Positions 8,553-18,364 are shown, counted from the first letter of the stretch. The stretch is DNA of 64,000 nt from Mesorhizobium kowhaii (GCF_003253745.1 NZ_MZXV01000032.1:124001-188000); one strand, 5' to 3'. A program made the numbers and translations. Notes: generated by a model not told the origin, from the letters alone.

Positions 8553-9473
8553 TTACCGCTGCGACCCACTGCCCGAGACGAAGCGCACGACAGAAGCGGC
8601 CATCTCGTAATCCTTTGGCGCCACGACAGCGAAGCCACCGGAGTGCTTCGATTCCAGAAGCTCGTAGATGTCTGGCGTCGTCGACTTGAGATTGGTGAGG
8701 AACACGGTGAGCCGGCGCTTGGCTTCCGGGTCGAGATCACTGCGGACGGCGTGGGGACCATATCTCAGCAGGCCCGACGTCCATACGACCCGAAGTGCCA
8801 CTGCCGAAAGCCCCGCTGCTTCCAGCCTCGCCTGCGTGCCCGATGCTTCCGGCTGGCTGTCGGCAGCGGCCGTTACCCAGCCGAACAGGCCATCGGCCTT
8901 GCCATCGATCAGCATCTCCTCCGCCGCCGCAGCCGAATCGGCATGGACCAGAAACGGTGCATCTTCCGCAATCTTGCGGCCTTCCGCCATCAACGCCGCC
9001 AATGGCAAGAGAGAACCGCCGACGCTGTCCGAAGGGGCCATGGCGATGCGATGGCTTTCCATTGCCGCCAGATCAGGCAGCTTGCCGTCCCGCGTCAGCA
9101 GAACGGAGCGGATGCCGATCGCGCCGTCAAAATCGACCGGAGCCACAAGCGGCTCGATACATCCGCAGCGTTGCGACGCTGTCGCATAGGCGGTCGCCGA
9201 ATAGATTGCGTATTCGATGCGGGCATTGGCCTGCGCCTCGATCAGCGCGGCATAGTCGCGGGCAACGACAAACTCGACCTTCATGCCCAGGGCCCTGGTG
9301 TAGGCGTCGGTCAACTGGGCCAGCCCCGGAACGGTGTTGCCGGCGCCTGGCTCGGCAACAATGCCGATGCGAAACGTGCCGATATCATCGCGCCAGTCGG
9401 CATGCGCCGGATTGGACCAAAGCGCACCGTGCACCAGCATGAGAGCGGCATATGCCTTCAAGGCAACCCTCAT
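8553..9473 (-). CDS. PhnD-like phosphate/phosphonate ABC transporter substrate-binding protein (orphan)
   Basis: A 306-residue periplasmic protein. Residues 1-26 form a signal peptide cut at AHA-DWR. The rest is a type II binding-protein fold of the PhnD family, with the segments FRIGIVAEPGAG, EYAIYSATAYATA and the phosphate/oxyanion-contacting S-x-S-x-G type stretch APSDSVGGSLLPL around residue 155. A longer frame extends upstream to 9653 but only by reading through two palindromic repeats, so ATG 9473 is chosen. There are no permease or ATPase genes next to it, unlike phnCDE operons, so it may serve a distant transporter or act as a periplasmic sensor input. Substrate not predictable from sequence. 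Confidence 0.8.
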   Translation of the reverse strand: MRVALKAYAALMLVHGALWSNPAHADWRDDIGTFRIGIVAEPGAGNTVPGLAQLTDAYTRALGMKVEFVVARDYAALIEAQANARIEYAIYSATAYATASQRCGCIEPLVAPVDFDGAIGIRSVLLTRDGKLPDLAAMESHRIAMAPSDSVGGSLLPLAALMAEGRKIAEDAPFLVHADSAAAAEEMLIDGKADGLFGWVTAAADSQPEASGTQARLEAAGLSAVALRVVWTSGLLRYGPHAVRSDLDPEAKRRLTVFLTNLKSTTPDIYELLESKHSGGFAVVAPKDYEMAASVVRFVSGSGSQR

Positions 9474-9546
9474 GACAGAACCGCCGTTTGCTTTCCTCGA
9501 TCCATGCCCATGCCCGGCGCATCGTTGCGACATGCATTCTTTATTG

Positions 9547-9593
9547 TGCATGTCGTTGTCCCAAAACCGCTGTGCACTTTTGGGCGACATGCA
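9547..9593. repeat. 47-base palindromic repeat, family A, copy 1
   Basis: Imperfect palindrome beginning TGCATGTCG and ending CGACATGCA, with an inner CCCAAAA/TTTTGGG pair. It lies in the divergent spacer between the PhnD-like gene and deoB, and is followed after 12 bases by a second copy in the same orientation. The same unit recurs at 18376, 18432 and, inverted, at 25434. Confidence 0.9.
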
Positions 9594-9605
9594 TTTCTTT
9601 GTTTG

Positions 9606-9652
9606 TGCATGTCGTTGTCCCAAAACCGCTGCGCACTTTTGGGCGACATGCA
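9606..9652. repeat. 47-base palindromic repeat, family A, copy 2
   Basis: Nearly identical to the copy at 9547 (one internal difference, CTGTGC against CTGCGC). The two start positions are 59 bases apart. Together they occupy the upstream flank of deoB, leaving about 95 bases to its start codon, so they could lie in or near its promoter or 5' leader. Confidence 0.9.
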
Positions 9653-9747
9653 CCAGACTATCACGCCTGGTCGTTGCCGTTTGGTTTCCGAATTGCCAAT
9701 GAAGTCGCGGAACCCTATGTCTGGTCGTTCAAACTGGCAACAATTCG

Positions 9748-10989
9748 ATGACGCGCGCTTTCCTCTTCGTTCTGGACTCCTTCGGCATCGGCGGGGCGGC
9801 CGACGCCGACCGCTACGGCGACGCCGGCGCCAACACATTCGCGCACATCATAGAAGCCTGTGCCGAAGGCCGCGCGGATCGCGAAGGGCTTCGCAGCGGA
9901 CCGCTGTTTGTCCCCTACATGGCCTCGCTCGGGCTTGGCAAGGCTGCCGAAACCGCCACGGGACTGGGCTTCGCCAGCAGCGGGACGGATCTGCTCAGCA
10001 CGGCCTTCCACGGCGCGGCGCAAGAGGTTTCGAGCGGCAAGGACACGCCGTCGGGCCATTGGGAAATCGCCGGCCTGCCGGTGCGCTTCGACTGGGGCTA
10101 TTTCCCGGATACGGTTCCCGCCTTTCCGGCAGCGCTGACCGAGGCGATGATCCGCGAGGGCAAACTGCCCGGCATTCTCGGCAATTGTCATGCGCCGGGC
10201 ACCGAAATCATCGAGCGGTTCGGCGAGGAGCACATCCGTACCGGCAAGCCGATCTGCTACACGTCGGTCGACTCGGTCCTGCAAATTGCCGCGCATGAAG
10301 CCCATTTCGGTCTCGAGCGGCTTTATGAATTCTGCAAGGTGGTGCGCAGGCTGGTTGACCCGCTGAGGATCGGACGGGTGATTGCACGGCCGTTCGTCGG
10401 GGAAACCACCGCGACCTTCGAGCGAACCTACAACCGGCATGACTACGCCGTGCCGCCGCCGGAGCCGACCCTGCTCGACCGGCTGACGGCGCGTGGCAGC
10501 CGCGTCATCGCCATCGGCAAGATCGGCGACATCTTCGCCCATCGCGGAATTTCGCAAGTGCGCAAGGCGGCGGGCAACATGGCCATGTTCGACGAGGCGC
10601 TGGGCGCGATGGATGATGCCGGCGACGGCGACCTCGTCTTCGCCAATTTCGTCGACTTCGACACCGAATTCGGGCATCGCCGCGACGTCGCCGGCTACGC
10701 CGCGGCACTTGAAGCCTTCGACCGGCGGCTGCCGGAGGCGTTCGCAAGGCTGCGGCAGGGCGACCTTCTCATCCTGACGGCCGACCATGGCAACGATCCG
10801 ACCTGGCGCGGTACCGACCATACGCGTGAACGCATTCCGGTGATCGGCACCGGACCGGGCTTCACGGGCGGCGACATCGGGCTGAGAACGACTTTCGCCG
10901 ACATCGGTGAAACGGTGGCCGAGCATCTTGGGCTGGCGCGCGGCCGTTACGGCACGTCTTTCCATACAGCGATTGGCGGCCATGCCTGA
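9748..10989 (+). CDS. deoB: Phosphopentomutase
   Basis: Interconverts ribose-1-phosphate (or deoxyribose-1-phosphate) and the 5-phosphate, linking nucleoside salvage to the pentose phosphate pool; cytoplasmic, Mn-dependent, alkaline-phosphatase fold. The 413-residue length is normal. Metal-binding motifs are at the N-terminus ([14 protein letters not shown], residues 8-21), in the [10 protein letters not shown] block that holds the phosphorylated threonine (near residue 93), and in the C-terminal ADHGNDPT and GTDHTRE segments. It overlaps mutM by 8 bases, suggesting co-transcription. Other deo/cdd genes are not in the window. Confidence 0.96.
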   Translation: MTRAFLFVLDSFGIGGAADADRYGDAGANTFAHIIEACAEGRADREGLRSGPLFVPYMASLGLGKAAETATGLGFASSGTDLLSTAFHGAAQEVSSGKDTPSGHWEIAGLPVRFDWGYFPDTVPAFPAALTEAMIREGKLPGILGNCHAPGTEIIERFGEEHIRTGKPICYTSVDSVLQIAAHEAHFGLERLYEFCKVVRRLVDPLRIGRVIARPFVGETTATFERTYNRHDYAVPPPEPTLLDRLTARGSRVIAIGKIGDIFAHRGISQVRKAAGNMAMFDEALGAMDDAGDGDLVFANFVDFDTEFGHRRDVAGYAAALEAFDRRLPEAFARLRQGDLLILTADHGNDPTWRGTDHTRERIPVIGTGPGFTGGDIGLRTTFADIGETVAEHLGLARGRYGTSFHTAIGGHA

Positions 10990-11872
10990 ATTGCCGGAGG
11001 TCGAAACGGTCCGGCGTGGGCTGCAGCCGGTTCTGGAAGGCGCCACCATCACCCGTGTCGAGGCGCGCCGACCGGATCTGCGCTTTCCGTTTCCCGAAAA
11101 ATTCTCGCAGCGGCTGACCGGCAAGACGATCACCGCGCTCGGCCGCCGGGCCAAATATCTGACGATGGACGTTGAAGGCGGTCCGGTGCTGATCTGCCAT
11201 CTCGGCATGTCGGGCTCATTCCGCATCGAGACGGCGGATGGCAGCGACATGCCGGGCGTCTTCCAGCACGACCGCTCGAAGAACTCCAACCACGACCACG
11301 TCGTCTTCCATGTCCTATCTTCGGGCGGCGCCAGTTCGCGCGTGATCTTCAATGATCCGCGCCGCTTCGGCTTCATGTTGTTTGCCGAAGGGCCGCCGGA
11401 CGTCCATCCGATGCTGGCCGGGCTCGGCGTTGAGCCAACCGGCAATACATTGGACGGCGCGCTGCTTGCCTCATTGATGAAAGGACGGCGATCACCGCTG
11501 AAGGCAGCGCTTCTCGACCAGAGACTGATCGCCGGGCTCGGCAACATCTATGTGTCGGAGGCGCTGTGGCGCGCCAGCCTGTCGCCACTGCGCGAGGCGG
11601 GCACGATCGCCAAGCCCGGGAAGAAGGCCCAGGCCCAAAGCGAACGCCTCGCCGAAGCCATTCGCTCGGTGATATCAGATGCGATCGCGGCCGGCGGGTC
11701 CTCGCTCCGGGACTATATGCAGACCGATGGGTCGCTGGGCTACTTCCAGCATTCCTTCGCCGTCTACGACCGTGAGGGCGAGCCTTGTTCGAAACCCGGC
11801 TGCAGCGGCCACATCGAGCGCATCGTGCAGAGCGGCCGATCGACCTTCTATTGCCGGACCTGTCAACGGTGA
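10982..11872 (+). CDS. mutM: Formamidopyrimidine-DNA glycosylase
   Basis: Base-excision repair enzyme removing 8-oxoguanine and formamidopyrimidines, with AP-lyase activity. After the initiator Met the protein begins [13 protein letters not shown], giving the catalytic Pro2 and Glu3; K in LGRRAKYL (near 58) is the conserved DNA-contacting lysine. The helix-two-turn-helix precedes a C-terminal zinc finger with four Cys (CSKPGC ... YCRTC). Length 296 residues, typical. An upstream in-frame start at 10907 is rejected because Pro2 must be N-terminal. Overlaps the end of deoB by 8 bases. Confidence 0.97.
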   Translation: MPELPEVETVRRGLQPVLEGATITRVEARRPDLRFPFPEKFSQRLTGKTITALGRRAKYLTMDVEGGPVLICHLGMSGSFRIETADGSDMPGVFQHDRSKNSNHDHVVFHVLSSGGASSRVIFNDPRRFGFMLFAEGPPDVHPMLAGLGVEPTGNTLDGALLASLMKGRRSPLKAALLDQRLIAGLGNIYVSEALWRASLSPLREAGTIAKPGKKAQAQSERLAEAIRSVISDAIAAGGSSLRDYMQTDGSLGYFQHSFAVYDREGEPCSKPGCSGHIERIVQSGRSTFYCRTCQR

Positions 11873-11875
11873 GTT

Positions 11876-12000
11876 AGAGCAATTCCTGGAAAAGTGTGAA
11901 ACGGTTTTCCCGGAAAAGCGCATAGCGCTTCCCCTAGGGAATTGCGTCAAAACAAAGAGATAGGGCGGTTCTGCGGTTCAGTGAAACGATGAGCCGCTCT
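11876..12000. repeat. Palindromic repeat element, family C, copy 1 (125 bases)
   Basis: Starts AGAGCAATTCC three bases after the mutM stop and ends GAGCCGCTCT. It contains the core AAACAAAGAGATAG and a terminal stem GGCGGTTC/GAGCCGC. Relative to the copy at 17108 it has an extra inserted segment (about 11911-11935, itself a small AAGCGC/GCGCTT hairpin). It sits between mutM and the enoyl-CoA hydratase gene. Confidence 0.85.
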
Positions 12001-12030
12001 GGACGATGGGCGAGCGAGGAGAAGCAAGTC

Positions 12031-12804
12031 ATGGCCTATGAGACGATCATCACCGAGAGGCGCGGCAAGGTCGGGCTGATCACGCTGAACAGGCCGCAGG
12101 CGCTCAACGCGCTGAATTCCCAGATCCTGGCCGAACTGGTGGCAGCCGTGAACGGCTTCGGCGCCGATGCCGGCATCGGCGCCATGGTCATCACCGGTTC
12201 TGAAAAGGCTTTCGCTGCCGGCGCCGACATCAAGGAGATGCAGGCGATCTCCTATGTGGATGCCTATCTGCAGGACTTCTTCGTTGGCTGGGAGGAGTTT
12301 ACGCGGGCGCGGAAGCCGATCATCGCTGCGGTGGCCGGCTACGCGCTAGGCGGCGGCTGCGAGCTGGCGATGATGTGCGATTTCATCATTGCCGCCGACA
12401 CGGCCAAGTTCGGCCAGCCCGAAATCACGCTCGGCGTCATTCCCGGCATGGGCGGGTCGCAACGGCTGACCCGCTTCGTCGGCAAGTCGAAGGCGATGGA
12501 TATGTGCCTGACCGGACGGATGATGGATGCAGCCGAAGCCGAGCGTTCGGGCCTGGTGTCGCGGGTCGTGCCTGCCGGCGAGCTCGTCGAGGAGGCGCTG
12601 AAGGCGGCCGCCAGGATCGCCGACTTCTCGCTGCCATCGGTGATGATGGCAAAGGAGGCCGTCAACCGCGCCTTTGAGACGACGCTTGCCGAGGGATTGC
12701 GGTTCGAGCGCCGGCTGTTTCACTCGCTGTTCGCGCTCGAGGACCAGAAGGAAGGCATGGCGGCCTTCGCCGAGAAGCGGAAGCCGAATTTCAGCAACCG
12801 CTGA
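12031..12804 (+). CDS. Enoyl-CoA hydratase (crotonase family)
   Basis: A 257-residue crotonase: adds water to trans-2-enoyl-CoA, probably in fatty-acid beta-oxidation. The oxyanion-hole segment [11 protein letters not shown], the CoA-binding [14 protein letters not shown] block with the first catalytic Glu, and [17 protein letters not shown] with the second catalytic Glu are all intact, which favours hydratase rather than another crotonase reaction. ATG 12031 follows a GAGGAG ribosome site; the upstream in-frame ATG at 11989 lies inside a repeat element. It stands alone between the repeat and rpsT, so the pathway cannot be fixed from context. Confidence 0.9.
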   Translation: MAYETIITERRGKVGLITLNRPQALNALNSQILAELVAAVNGFGADAGIGAMVITGSEKAFAAGADIKEMQAISYVDAYLQDFFVGWEEFTRARKPIIAAVAGYALGGGCELAMMCDFIIAADTAKFGQPEITLGVIPGMGGSQRLTRFVGKSKAMDMCLTGRMMDAAEAERSGLVSRVVPAGELVEEALKAAARIADFSLPSVMMAKEAVNRAFETTLAEGLRFERRLFHSLFALEDQKEGMAAFAEKRKPNFSNR

Positions 12805-12843
12805 CGCCAGTCCGACGGTCGCCAAAAAGAAGGCCAAGCGGCG

Positions 12844-12872
12844 TTGACGCGCCGGAAAAGCTGAACTATAAG
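12844..12872 (+). promoter_or_regulatory. Candidate sigma-70 promoter of rpsT
   Basis: TTGACG at 12844-12849, a 17-base spacer and TATAAG at 12867-12872: a close match to the alphaproteobacterial housekeeping consensus. It begins 39 bases after the enoyl-CoA hydratase stop and predicts a leader of about 85 bases for rpsT. Confidence 0.7.
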
Positions 12873-12964
12873 CCGCACCAACCGAGGCGGCCCCGTGGCT
12901 GCCCGTTTGTTTTTTGCGCCCTGCGGCATCCCGCATGCGCCGACCAGATCAGAAGAGAGGCATC

Positions 12965-13231
12965 ATGGCCAATACATCCTCGGCCAAAAAGGCAACGCGC
13001 AAGATCGTACGCCGCGCGGCGGTCAACAAGAACCGTCGCTCGCGCGTCCGCACTTATATCCGCCAGGTCGAAGAGGCACTTGCCTCCGGTGACAAGGCTG
13101 CCGCACAGGCGGCCTTCAAGATCGCGGAGCCGGAATTGATGCGCGCCGCAACCAAGGGCGTGATCCACAAGAACACCGCGTCGCGCAAGGTGTCGCGACT
13201 GGCCCAGCGGGTCAAGGTTCTGTCTGCCTGA
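12965..13231 (+). CDS. rpsT: 30S ribosomal protein S20
   Basis: An 88-residue, very basic primary 16S rRNA-binding protein. The N-terminus [17 protein letters not shown] and the region [20 protein letters not shown] are characteristic of S20. ATG 12965 is preceded by an AGAAGAGAGG ribosome site. It has its own upstream promoter candidate and a strong terminator at its end, so it appears monocistronic. The rpsT-dnaA adjacency is the normal arrangement in rhizobia. Confidence 0.97.
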   Translation: MANTSSAKKATRKIVRRAAVNKNRRSRVRTYIRQVEEALASGDKAAAQAAFKIAEPELMRAATKGVIHKNTASRKVSRLAQRVKVLSA

Positions 13232-13258
13232 CATCACTTCCTGGACTGACGTTCTTGG

Positions 13259-13285
13259 AACCCGGCCGATTGTGCCGGGTTTTTT
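13259..13285 (+). terminator. Rho-independent terminator of rpsT
   Basis: Stem AACCCGGC/GCCGGGTT with a 7-base loop followed by TTTT, beginning 28 bases after the rpsT stop codon. Confidence 0.9.
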
Positions 13286-14080
13286 CGTTTGCCGGCAAGT
13301 ACTTAAAAAGAATACTCGGAAACGGTGAACAACACGGATTTCGCAGTTCGAAATGCTTTGCCGGCACATGCATGCCCGCTGATGGTCGGCATGCTCGAAA
13401 AGAGTCAGCTAAAAAATTCTCGACCCTCAGAAATAATCTATATTTTTCAGATAGTTACGGATAGTCGTCCACAGCTTGTTCACATCGAGCCGGGGCGATG
13501 GGGGACAAGTAGCTGTCAAGTGAATTATTTCAGAAAATTTCGCGCCGTGCCGGCTTTTTCATATTCGCCGGAAAAGAGTTTGAATCACAATGGCTTTGTT
13601 AAAATGTGCCGTTGCGGCATGCCACTCGAACCTGCCTCTAGTAACCAGATTCCTTAAAAATCGGTTAGTCCCGGCCTTGCCCTATCCACAGCGATTTCGG
13701 TAATGTCGGTCTGTCGAAAGGGAGGGGCTCCGGCCCTTGACCCAGCCTGAAACGGCCAGCTTAAATTGGCGGGATTTGCGACGCGGATCAAGTCCGTGGA
13801 CGGGTTTGGTTTGTCTTTTTCGATACGGTAGGGGACTGGCGTAACTAGACATGGCAGGTAGACGGCGCGCCGGCGCTCTTTTCGCCGGACGGTGTCGTAT
13901 TGCCCTGACATACCCAACGCGGGCTGGCTTCCATGGGCCGGCACCGGTTTCCCCCGGATATTGGCGATGTCATCTGCCAGCGGCGGCAGCAGGCACCGTA
14001 GCGAAGACGCAATTGCCGGAACACGGATGCAGGAGGCGCATCCCCGGTGGAAACAGGTACGGAAGGACAAGGAAAAGATC
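13286..14080. other. Non-coding dnaA upstream region with DnaA-box-like sites
   Basis: About 800 bases with no supportable gene. The first part (13400-13470 and 13520-13560) is unusually AT-rich for this genome. Three sequences resemble the DnaA box TTATCCACA: TCGTCCACA at 13465-13473, TTGTTCACA at 13476-13484 and CTATCCACA at 13682-13690. GANTC sites (targets of the CcrM methylase in alphaproteobacteria) occur at about 13581 (GAATC) and 13642 (GATTC). Known biology: in several rhizobia the chromosomal origin maps next to hemE rather than dnaA, so this may be an autoregulatory region rather than an origin. The 3' part is GC-rich leader of dnaA. Confidence 0.5.
13737..13765 (+). promoter_or_regulatory. 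Candidate dnaA promoter
   Basis: TTGACC at 13737-13742 and CTTAAA at 13760-13765 with a 17-base spacer. It lies 47 bases downstream of the best DnaA-box-like site (13682-13690), a geometry that would allow DnaA autoregulation. The predicted leader is about 310 bases, which is long. The -10 box is imperfect, so this is only a candidate. Confidence 0.35.
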
Positions 14081-15628
14081 ATGCAGAGCGGCATCGAAAG
14101 GGAGCTTACGGGCGACCTCCCATTTCCTGGAACTTTGGTCGGAGCAAACGACATGGCGGTGTCCAGCGACGCGGAACAGAAATTCGACCGGGTCAAGACC
14201 CAGTTGAAGGCGCGCCTGGGAACCGAAGTCTATTCGAGCTGGTTCGGCCGCATGAAGGTCGCGGAGGCTTCCAAGGGCATCATCCGCATCTCGGTGCCCA
14301 CCGCCTTCCTGCGCTCATGGATCAACGGTCACTATCTCGACCTCATCTCAGAACTGTGGAAACAGGAGGATCCCGATCTCCTCAAGATCGAGATCGTCGT
14401 GCGCACGGCGACGCGCCAGGGGCGCAGCCAGGTCGAGCCGGAGGTGGCCCCTGCACGAGCCAAGATGACGCGGCAGACGCAGACGGCGCTTGCCGCCGGC
14501 ACCGTCAGCCCCGGCCGGACAGAGCGTGCACCGGCTCCGCGTCCGGGCACACCGGTCGAGAGCGAATTCCGGCACAACGTGCTCGGCTCGCCGCTCGATC
14601 CGCGCTACACATTCGGCTCCTTCATCGAGGGACCGTCGAACCGGGTGGCCTTCGCCGCCGCCAAGGCAGTGGCGGAATCGCAATCGAGCGCGGTGCGCTT
14701 CAATCCGCTTTTCCTTCACGCAACCGTTGGGCTCGGCAAGACACACCTGTTGCAGGCAATCGCCGCGGAATCGCTGAAGCAGAACCCCAAGTCGCGCGTC
14801 GTCTATCTCACGGCCGAGTATTTCATGTGGCGCTTTGCCACCGCGATCCGTGACAACAATGCACTGACGCTCAAGGAACAGCTGCGTGACATCGACCTGC
14901 TCATCATCGATGACATGCAGTTCCTGCAGGGCAAGTCGATCCAGCATGAATTCTGCCATCTGATCAACATGTTGCTCGACAGCGCCAAGCAAGTCGTCGT
15001 TGCCGCCGACCGGCCGCCTTCGGAACTGGAATCGCTCGAACCGCGGGTCCGCTCGCGTCTCAATGGCGGCGTCGCGCTTGAAATGTCGGCGCCCGATTTC
15101 GCCATGCGCCTTGGCATGCTCAACCTGCGCCTTGCCACCGCCAGGGTCGATGACGCATCGCTCAATATTTCGGAGGAGATCCTCAATCACGTCGCCCGCA
15201 CCGTCACCGGCAGCGGACGCGAGCTGGAAGGGGCGTTCAATCAGCTGCTGTTCCGCCAGTCCTTCGAACCGCAGATCACCATCGACCGGATCGACGAGAT
15301 CCTCGGCCACATCTATCGCACCGGCGAGCCGAAGCGGGTCCGCATCGAGGACATCCAGCGCATCGTCGCGCGCCACTACAACGTGTCGAAAACCGAGTTG
15401 CTGTCCAACCGGCGCACGCGCACCATCGTCAAGCCGCGGCAGGTCGCCATGTATCTGTCGAAGGTGATGACGCCGCGCTCGCTGCCTGAGATCGGACGGC
15501 GTTTCGGCGGCCGCGACCACACCACGGTGCTGCACGCCGTGCGCAAGATCGAGGACCTTTCCGGCAACGACAACACGCTGGCGCAGGAACTTGAGCTCTT
15601 GAGGCGGTTGATCAACGACCAGGCCTGA
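14081..15628 (+). CDS. dnaA: Chromosomal replication initiator DnaA
   Basis: AAA+ ATPase that binds DnaA boxes and opens the origin. Of 515 residues, domain I (about 25-110) is recognised by [10 protein letters not shown], and domain II is a variable linker of about 60 residues. Domain III has Walker A GLGKTH (K220) and Walker [11 protein letters not shown]. Domain IV ends with the DNA-binding signature [18 protein letters not shown] 14081 is preferred because it follows AAGGACAAGGAAAAG; a frame opening at 13892 would add an unconserved basic extension, and an internal ATG at 14152 (GANDMAVSS) is a weaker alternative. Followed by dnaN on the same strand. Confidence 0.96.
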   Translation: MQSGIERELTGDLPFPGTLVGANDMAVSSDAEQKFDRVKTQLKARLGTEVYSSWFGRMKVAEASKGIIRISVPTAFLRSWINGHYLDLISELWKQEDPDLLKIEIVVRTATRQGRSQVEPEVAPARAKMTRQTQTALAAGTVSPGRTERAPAPRPGTPVESEFRHNVLGSPLDPRYTFGSFIEGPSNRVAFAAAKAVAESQSSAVRFNPLFLHATVGLGKTHLLQAIAAESLKQNPKSRVVYLTAEYFMWRFATAIRDNNALTLKEQLRDIDLLIIDDMQFLQGKSIQHEFCHLINMLLDSAKQVVVAADRPPSELESLEPRVRSRLNGGVALEMSAPDFAMRLGMLNLRLATARVDDASLNISEEILNHVARTVTGSGRELEGAFNQLLFRQSFEPQITIDRIDEILGHIYRTGEPKRVRIEDIQRIVARHYNVSKTELLSNRRTRTIVKPRQVAMYLSKVMTPRSLPEIGRRFGGRDHTTVLHAVRKIEDLSGNDNTLAQELELLRRLINDQA

Positions 15629-15783
15629 CCGGCGCGGGGGAACTCGAACCGGAACAGCACCGGAATTCAATGGCTTGCGGGTGCAGCCCTGAACCCGGAA
15701 TGGGCTCGCTGCATTGCCTGGAAGCGATCCGGATTTCGGTTTTACGACACCGGCTCGCGGACTTCGTGCCCTTTATCCCCAGA

Positions 15784-15838
15784 AAGCCCGCGTAGCCGAC
15801 CCGAACCGGTGGCGCGGGCTTGCGTTTGCTGGTTTTTT
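15784..15838 (+). terminator. Hairpin with downstream T-run between dnaA and dnaN
   Basis: Inverted repeat AAGCCCGCG (15784-15792) / CGCGGGCTT (15813-15821), followed after 11 bases by TTTTTT. It may partly terminate dnaA mRNA. The 305-base gap 15629-15933 holds no other gene that I can support, only shadow frames. Confidence 0.5.
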
Positions 15839-15933
15839 CCTGTCAGTTTACGCAGATTCTGAGCCTGTTCAGATCTTTCGCGGGGCGCCGCTCACTGGTG
15901 ACCCGTCATTCATTCAAGCGAGCCTGTTTCGTC

Positions 15934-17052
15934 ATGCGTGTTATCCTGGAACGGTCAAATCTCCTGAAGTCGCTCAATCACGTCCACCGTGTGGTCGAGC
16001 GGCGCAACACCATACCGATCCTGTCCAACGTGCTGCTCAGCGCCGAGGGCGCCAGCCTCGAAATGAAGGCGACCGATCTCGACCTCGAGGTGACGGAAGC
16101 AACGCCTGCCAAGGTGGAGCGCGGCGGGGCGACGACGGTTCCCGCACATCTGCTCTACGACATCGTGCGCAAGCTCGCCGACGGCGCCGAGGTGATGCTG
16201 AAGACGGACGAGGACGGCAACGCCATGTCGGTGACGTCCGGCCGTTCGAGCTTCCGCCTCCAGTGCCTGCCGCAATCCGACTTCCCCGAGCTTTCGGCCG
16301 GATCCTTCTCGCATATCTTCCGTCTCGACTCGGTTGCCCTGAAAGGCCTGATCGAGAAGACCCAGTTCGCCATCTCCACCGAAGAGACGCGCTATTATCT
16401 GAACGGCATCTACCTGCACACGCATGAGGTCGGCGGCAAGCTGAAGCTGCGCTCTGTGGCGACCGACGGCCACCGTCTGGCGCGCGCCGAGATCGACGCG
16501 CCGGCGGGTTCCGAGGGCATGCCGGGCATCATCATTCCGCGCAAGACCGTGAGCGAGCTGCAGAAGCTGGTCGACGATCCGGATGTCGCGGTCACCACCG
16601 AACTGTCGGACACCAAGATCCGCTTCACCATCGGCAGCGTGGTTTTGACCTCGAAGCTTATCGACGGCACCTTCCCGGACTATCAGCGGGTCATTCCGAC
16701 CGGTAACGACAAGAGGCTGATCATCGACCGCCAGAGTTTCGCCGCCGCAGTCGATCGCGTCTCGACCATCTCCTCCGAACGCGGCCGCGCGGTGAAGCTT
16801 TCGATCAGCGAGGGTCAGGTGACGCTTGCGGTCAACAATCCGGATTCAGGCAGCGCCACCGAGGAACTGGCCGCCGACTATTCGTCCGATCCGATCGAGA
16901 TCGGCTTCAACGCCAAGTACCTGCTCGACGTTGCCGCGCAGCTGACCGGCACGGAGGCCAAGTTCATGCTGGCCGACGCCGGTTCGCCGACGCTGATCCA
17001 CGACATGGCCGACGAGACCGCGCTCTACGTCCTGATGCCGATGCGGGTCTAA
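15934..17052 (+). CDS. dnaN: DNA polymerase III beta subunit (sliding clamp)
   Basis: Ring-shaped processivity clamp, 372 residues, built from three similar domains. Diagnostic stretches: MRVILERSNLLKSLNHV at the N-terminus, VERRNTIPILSNVL, the middle-domain SVATDGHRLARAE and the C-terminal ending YVLMPMRV, which forms part of the pocket that binds clamp-binding motifs. ATG 15934 fits the conserved start; an upstream in-frame start at 15820 would add sequence never seen in clamps. Part of the dnaA-dnaN-recF series. Confidence 0.97.
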   Translation: MRVILERSNLLKSLNHVHRVVERRNTIPILSNVLLSAEGASLEMKATDLDLEVTEATPAKVERGGATTVPAHLLYDIVRKLADGAEVMLKTDEDGNAMSVTSGRSSFRLQCLPQSDFPELSAGSFSHIFRLDSVALKGLIEKTQFAISTEETRYYLNGIYLHTHEVGGKLKLRSVATDGHRLARAEIDAPAGSEGMPGIIIPRKTVSELQKLVDDPDVAVTTELSDTKIRFTIGSVVLTSKLIDGTFPDYQRVIPTGNDKRLIIDRQSFAAAVDRVSTISSERGRAVKLSISEGQVTLAVNNPDSGSATEELAADYSSDPIEIGFNAKYLLDVAAQLTGTEAKFMLADAGSPTLIHDMADETALYVLMPMRV

Positions 17053-17107
17053 CCAATCCGGCTTCGCGACTGGACCGGCAGCGAGAACGATGGTTGCGGC
17101 GACTTCT

Positions 17108-17209
17108 AGAGCAATTCCAGGAAAAGTGCGAAACGGTTTTCCGTCCGGAATTGCATCAAAACAAAGAGATAGAGCGGTTCTGCGTTTCCGTGAAACGACG
17201 AACCGCTCT
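17108..17209. repeat. Palindromic repeat element, family C, copy 2 (102 bases)
   Basis: Starts AGAGCAATTCC and ends GAACCGCTCT, containing AAACAAAGAGATAG. The 3' part is a clean stem-loop: AGAGCGGTTC (17171-17180) pairs with GAACCGCTCT (17200-17209). It fills most of the dnaN-recF spacer and ends 15 bases before the recF start codon, so it probably affects recF mRNA structure. Confidence 0.88.
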
Positions 17210-17224
17210 ATAGGCGGATAGCGG

Positions 17225-18364
17225 TTGCCGGCACAGACTTACATAAGTAAGCTTACACTTACCAATTTTCGCAACTACGCGGGGCTGGTGATCGACCTGG
17301 CGCCGGGTGCTGTGGTTTTTTCCGGCGACAACGGTGCCGGCAAGACCAATCTCCTCGAAGCGATCTCCTTGCTGACGCCGGGACGCGGCTTGCGCCGCGC
17401 GCCTTATGCGGATGTGGCGCGCGAGGGCGGCGACGGCGGCTTTGCCCTGCATGCGCGGCTCGACGGGCCCGACGGCCAGGTCGAGATCGGTACGGGCATT
17501 TCGGGTGGCGACGGTGCTGGCGAAGGCGGCAGGCGGGTGCGTATCAACGGCGCTTCGGCGCGTTCAGCCGAGGACATGCTGGAATGGCTGCGCGTGGTGT
17601 GGCTGACACCTGCGATGGACGCGTTGTTCACCGGACCGGCCGCGGATCGCCGGCGCTTTCTCGATCGGCTGGTGCTGGCGATCGATCCCGGCCACGGCCA
17701 GCGCGCGATCGACTACGAGAAGGCGATGCGCGGCCGTAACCGACTGCTTACCGAAGGTTCCCGGGACGACCGTTGGTTCGAGGCGATCGAGACACAAATG
17801 GCCGAAACCGGTGTGGCGATCGCCGCCGCGCGCGCCGAGATGGTGCGCCTGCTGGCCGCAATGATCGACAGGCTGCCCGACACCGGACCGTTTCCGCAGG
17901 CCGATATCGGCCTTTCGGGTGACCTGGAGGCCGAGATTGCCGCCGCGCCGGCAGTCGATGTCGAGGAGCGGTTCCGTCGGACGCTTGCCGACGGCCGTGA
18001 CCGCGACCGCGCCGCCGGGCGCACGCTCGAGGGACCGCACCGATCGGATCTGGTGGTTCGGCACCGCCCCAAGGCAATGCCGGCCGAGCTCTGCTCCACA
18101 GGTGAGCAGAAGGCGCTACTGGTCGGCATCGTCCTGTCACACGCCCGGCTGACCGGCGAGATGTCAGGCATGACACCGATCCTGCTGCTCGACGAAATTG
18201 CCGCGCATCTCGATGGCGGGCGGCGCGCGGCGCTGTTTTCCATCCTCGAAGACTTGAACTGCCAGGCGTTCATGACCGGAACCGATGCGGCGCTGTTTTC
18301 CAGTCTCAAGGGGCGTGCGCAATTCCTGACTGTCGACCACGGCACGGTTGGGCCAACGATCTAG
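17225..18364 (+). CDS. recF: DNA replication and repair protein RecF
   Basis: SMC-like ABC ATPase that helps load RecA at gaps. Of 379 residues, the N-terminus has the RecF signature LTLTNFRNYA, then Walker A GDNGAGKTN (about residues 37-45). The ABC-type signature region is STGEQKALLVGI and Walker B is ILLLDEIAAHLD. Start is TTG at 17225; no ATG or GTG gives a full N-terminal beta-strand. The repeat immediately upstream leaves only a weak AGGCGGA ribosome site, so translation may be low. Confidence 0.94.
   Translation: MPAQTYISKLTLTNFRNYAGLVIDLAPGAVVFSGDNGAGKTNLLEAISLLTPGRGLRRAPYADVAREGGDGGFALHARLDGPDGQVEIGTGISGGDGAGEGGRRVRINGASARSAEDMLEWLRVVWLTPAMDALFTGPAADRRRFLDRLVLAIDPGHGQRAIDYEKAMRGRNRLLTEGSRDDRWFEAIETQMAETGVAIAAARAEMVRLLAAMIDRLPDTGPFPQADIGLSGDLEAEIAAAPAVDVEERFRRTLADGRDRDRAAGRTLEGPHRSDLVVRHRPKAMPAELCSTGEQKALLVGIVLSHARLTGEMSGMTPILLLDEIAAHLDGGRRAALFSILEDLNCQAFMTGTDAALFSSLKGRAQFLTVDHGTVGPTI

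Noticed and set aside
9547..9652. Possible start of a CRISPR array
   Set aside because: Only two units, each itself a palindrome, separated by 12 bases; no longer series, no leader, no cas genes.
8466..10298. A 610-codon plus-strand open frame running across the PhnD-like gene and into deoB
   Set aside because: It is antisense to the PhnD-like gene and passes through both palindromic repeats; composition reflects GC-rich third positions and no domain is recognisable.
13286..14080. Calling this region oriC outright
   Set aside because: DnaA-box matches are imperfect and hemE, the usual rhizobial origin neighbour, is not present; reported only as a DnaA-related region.
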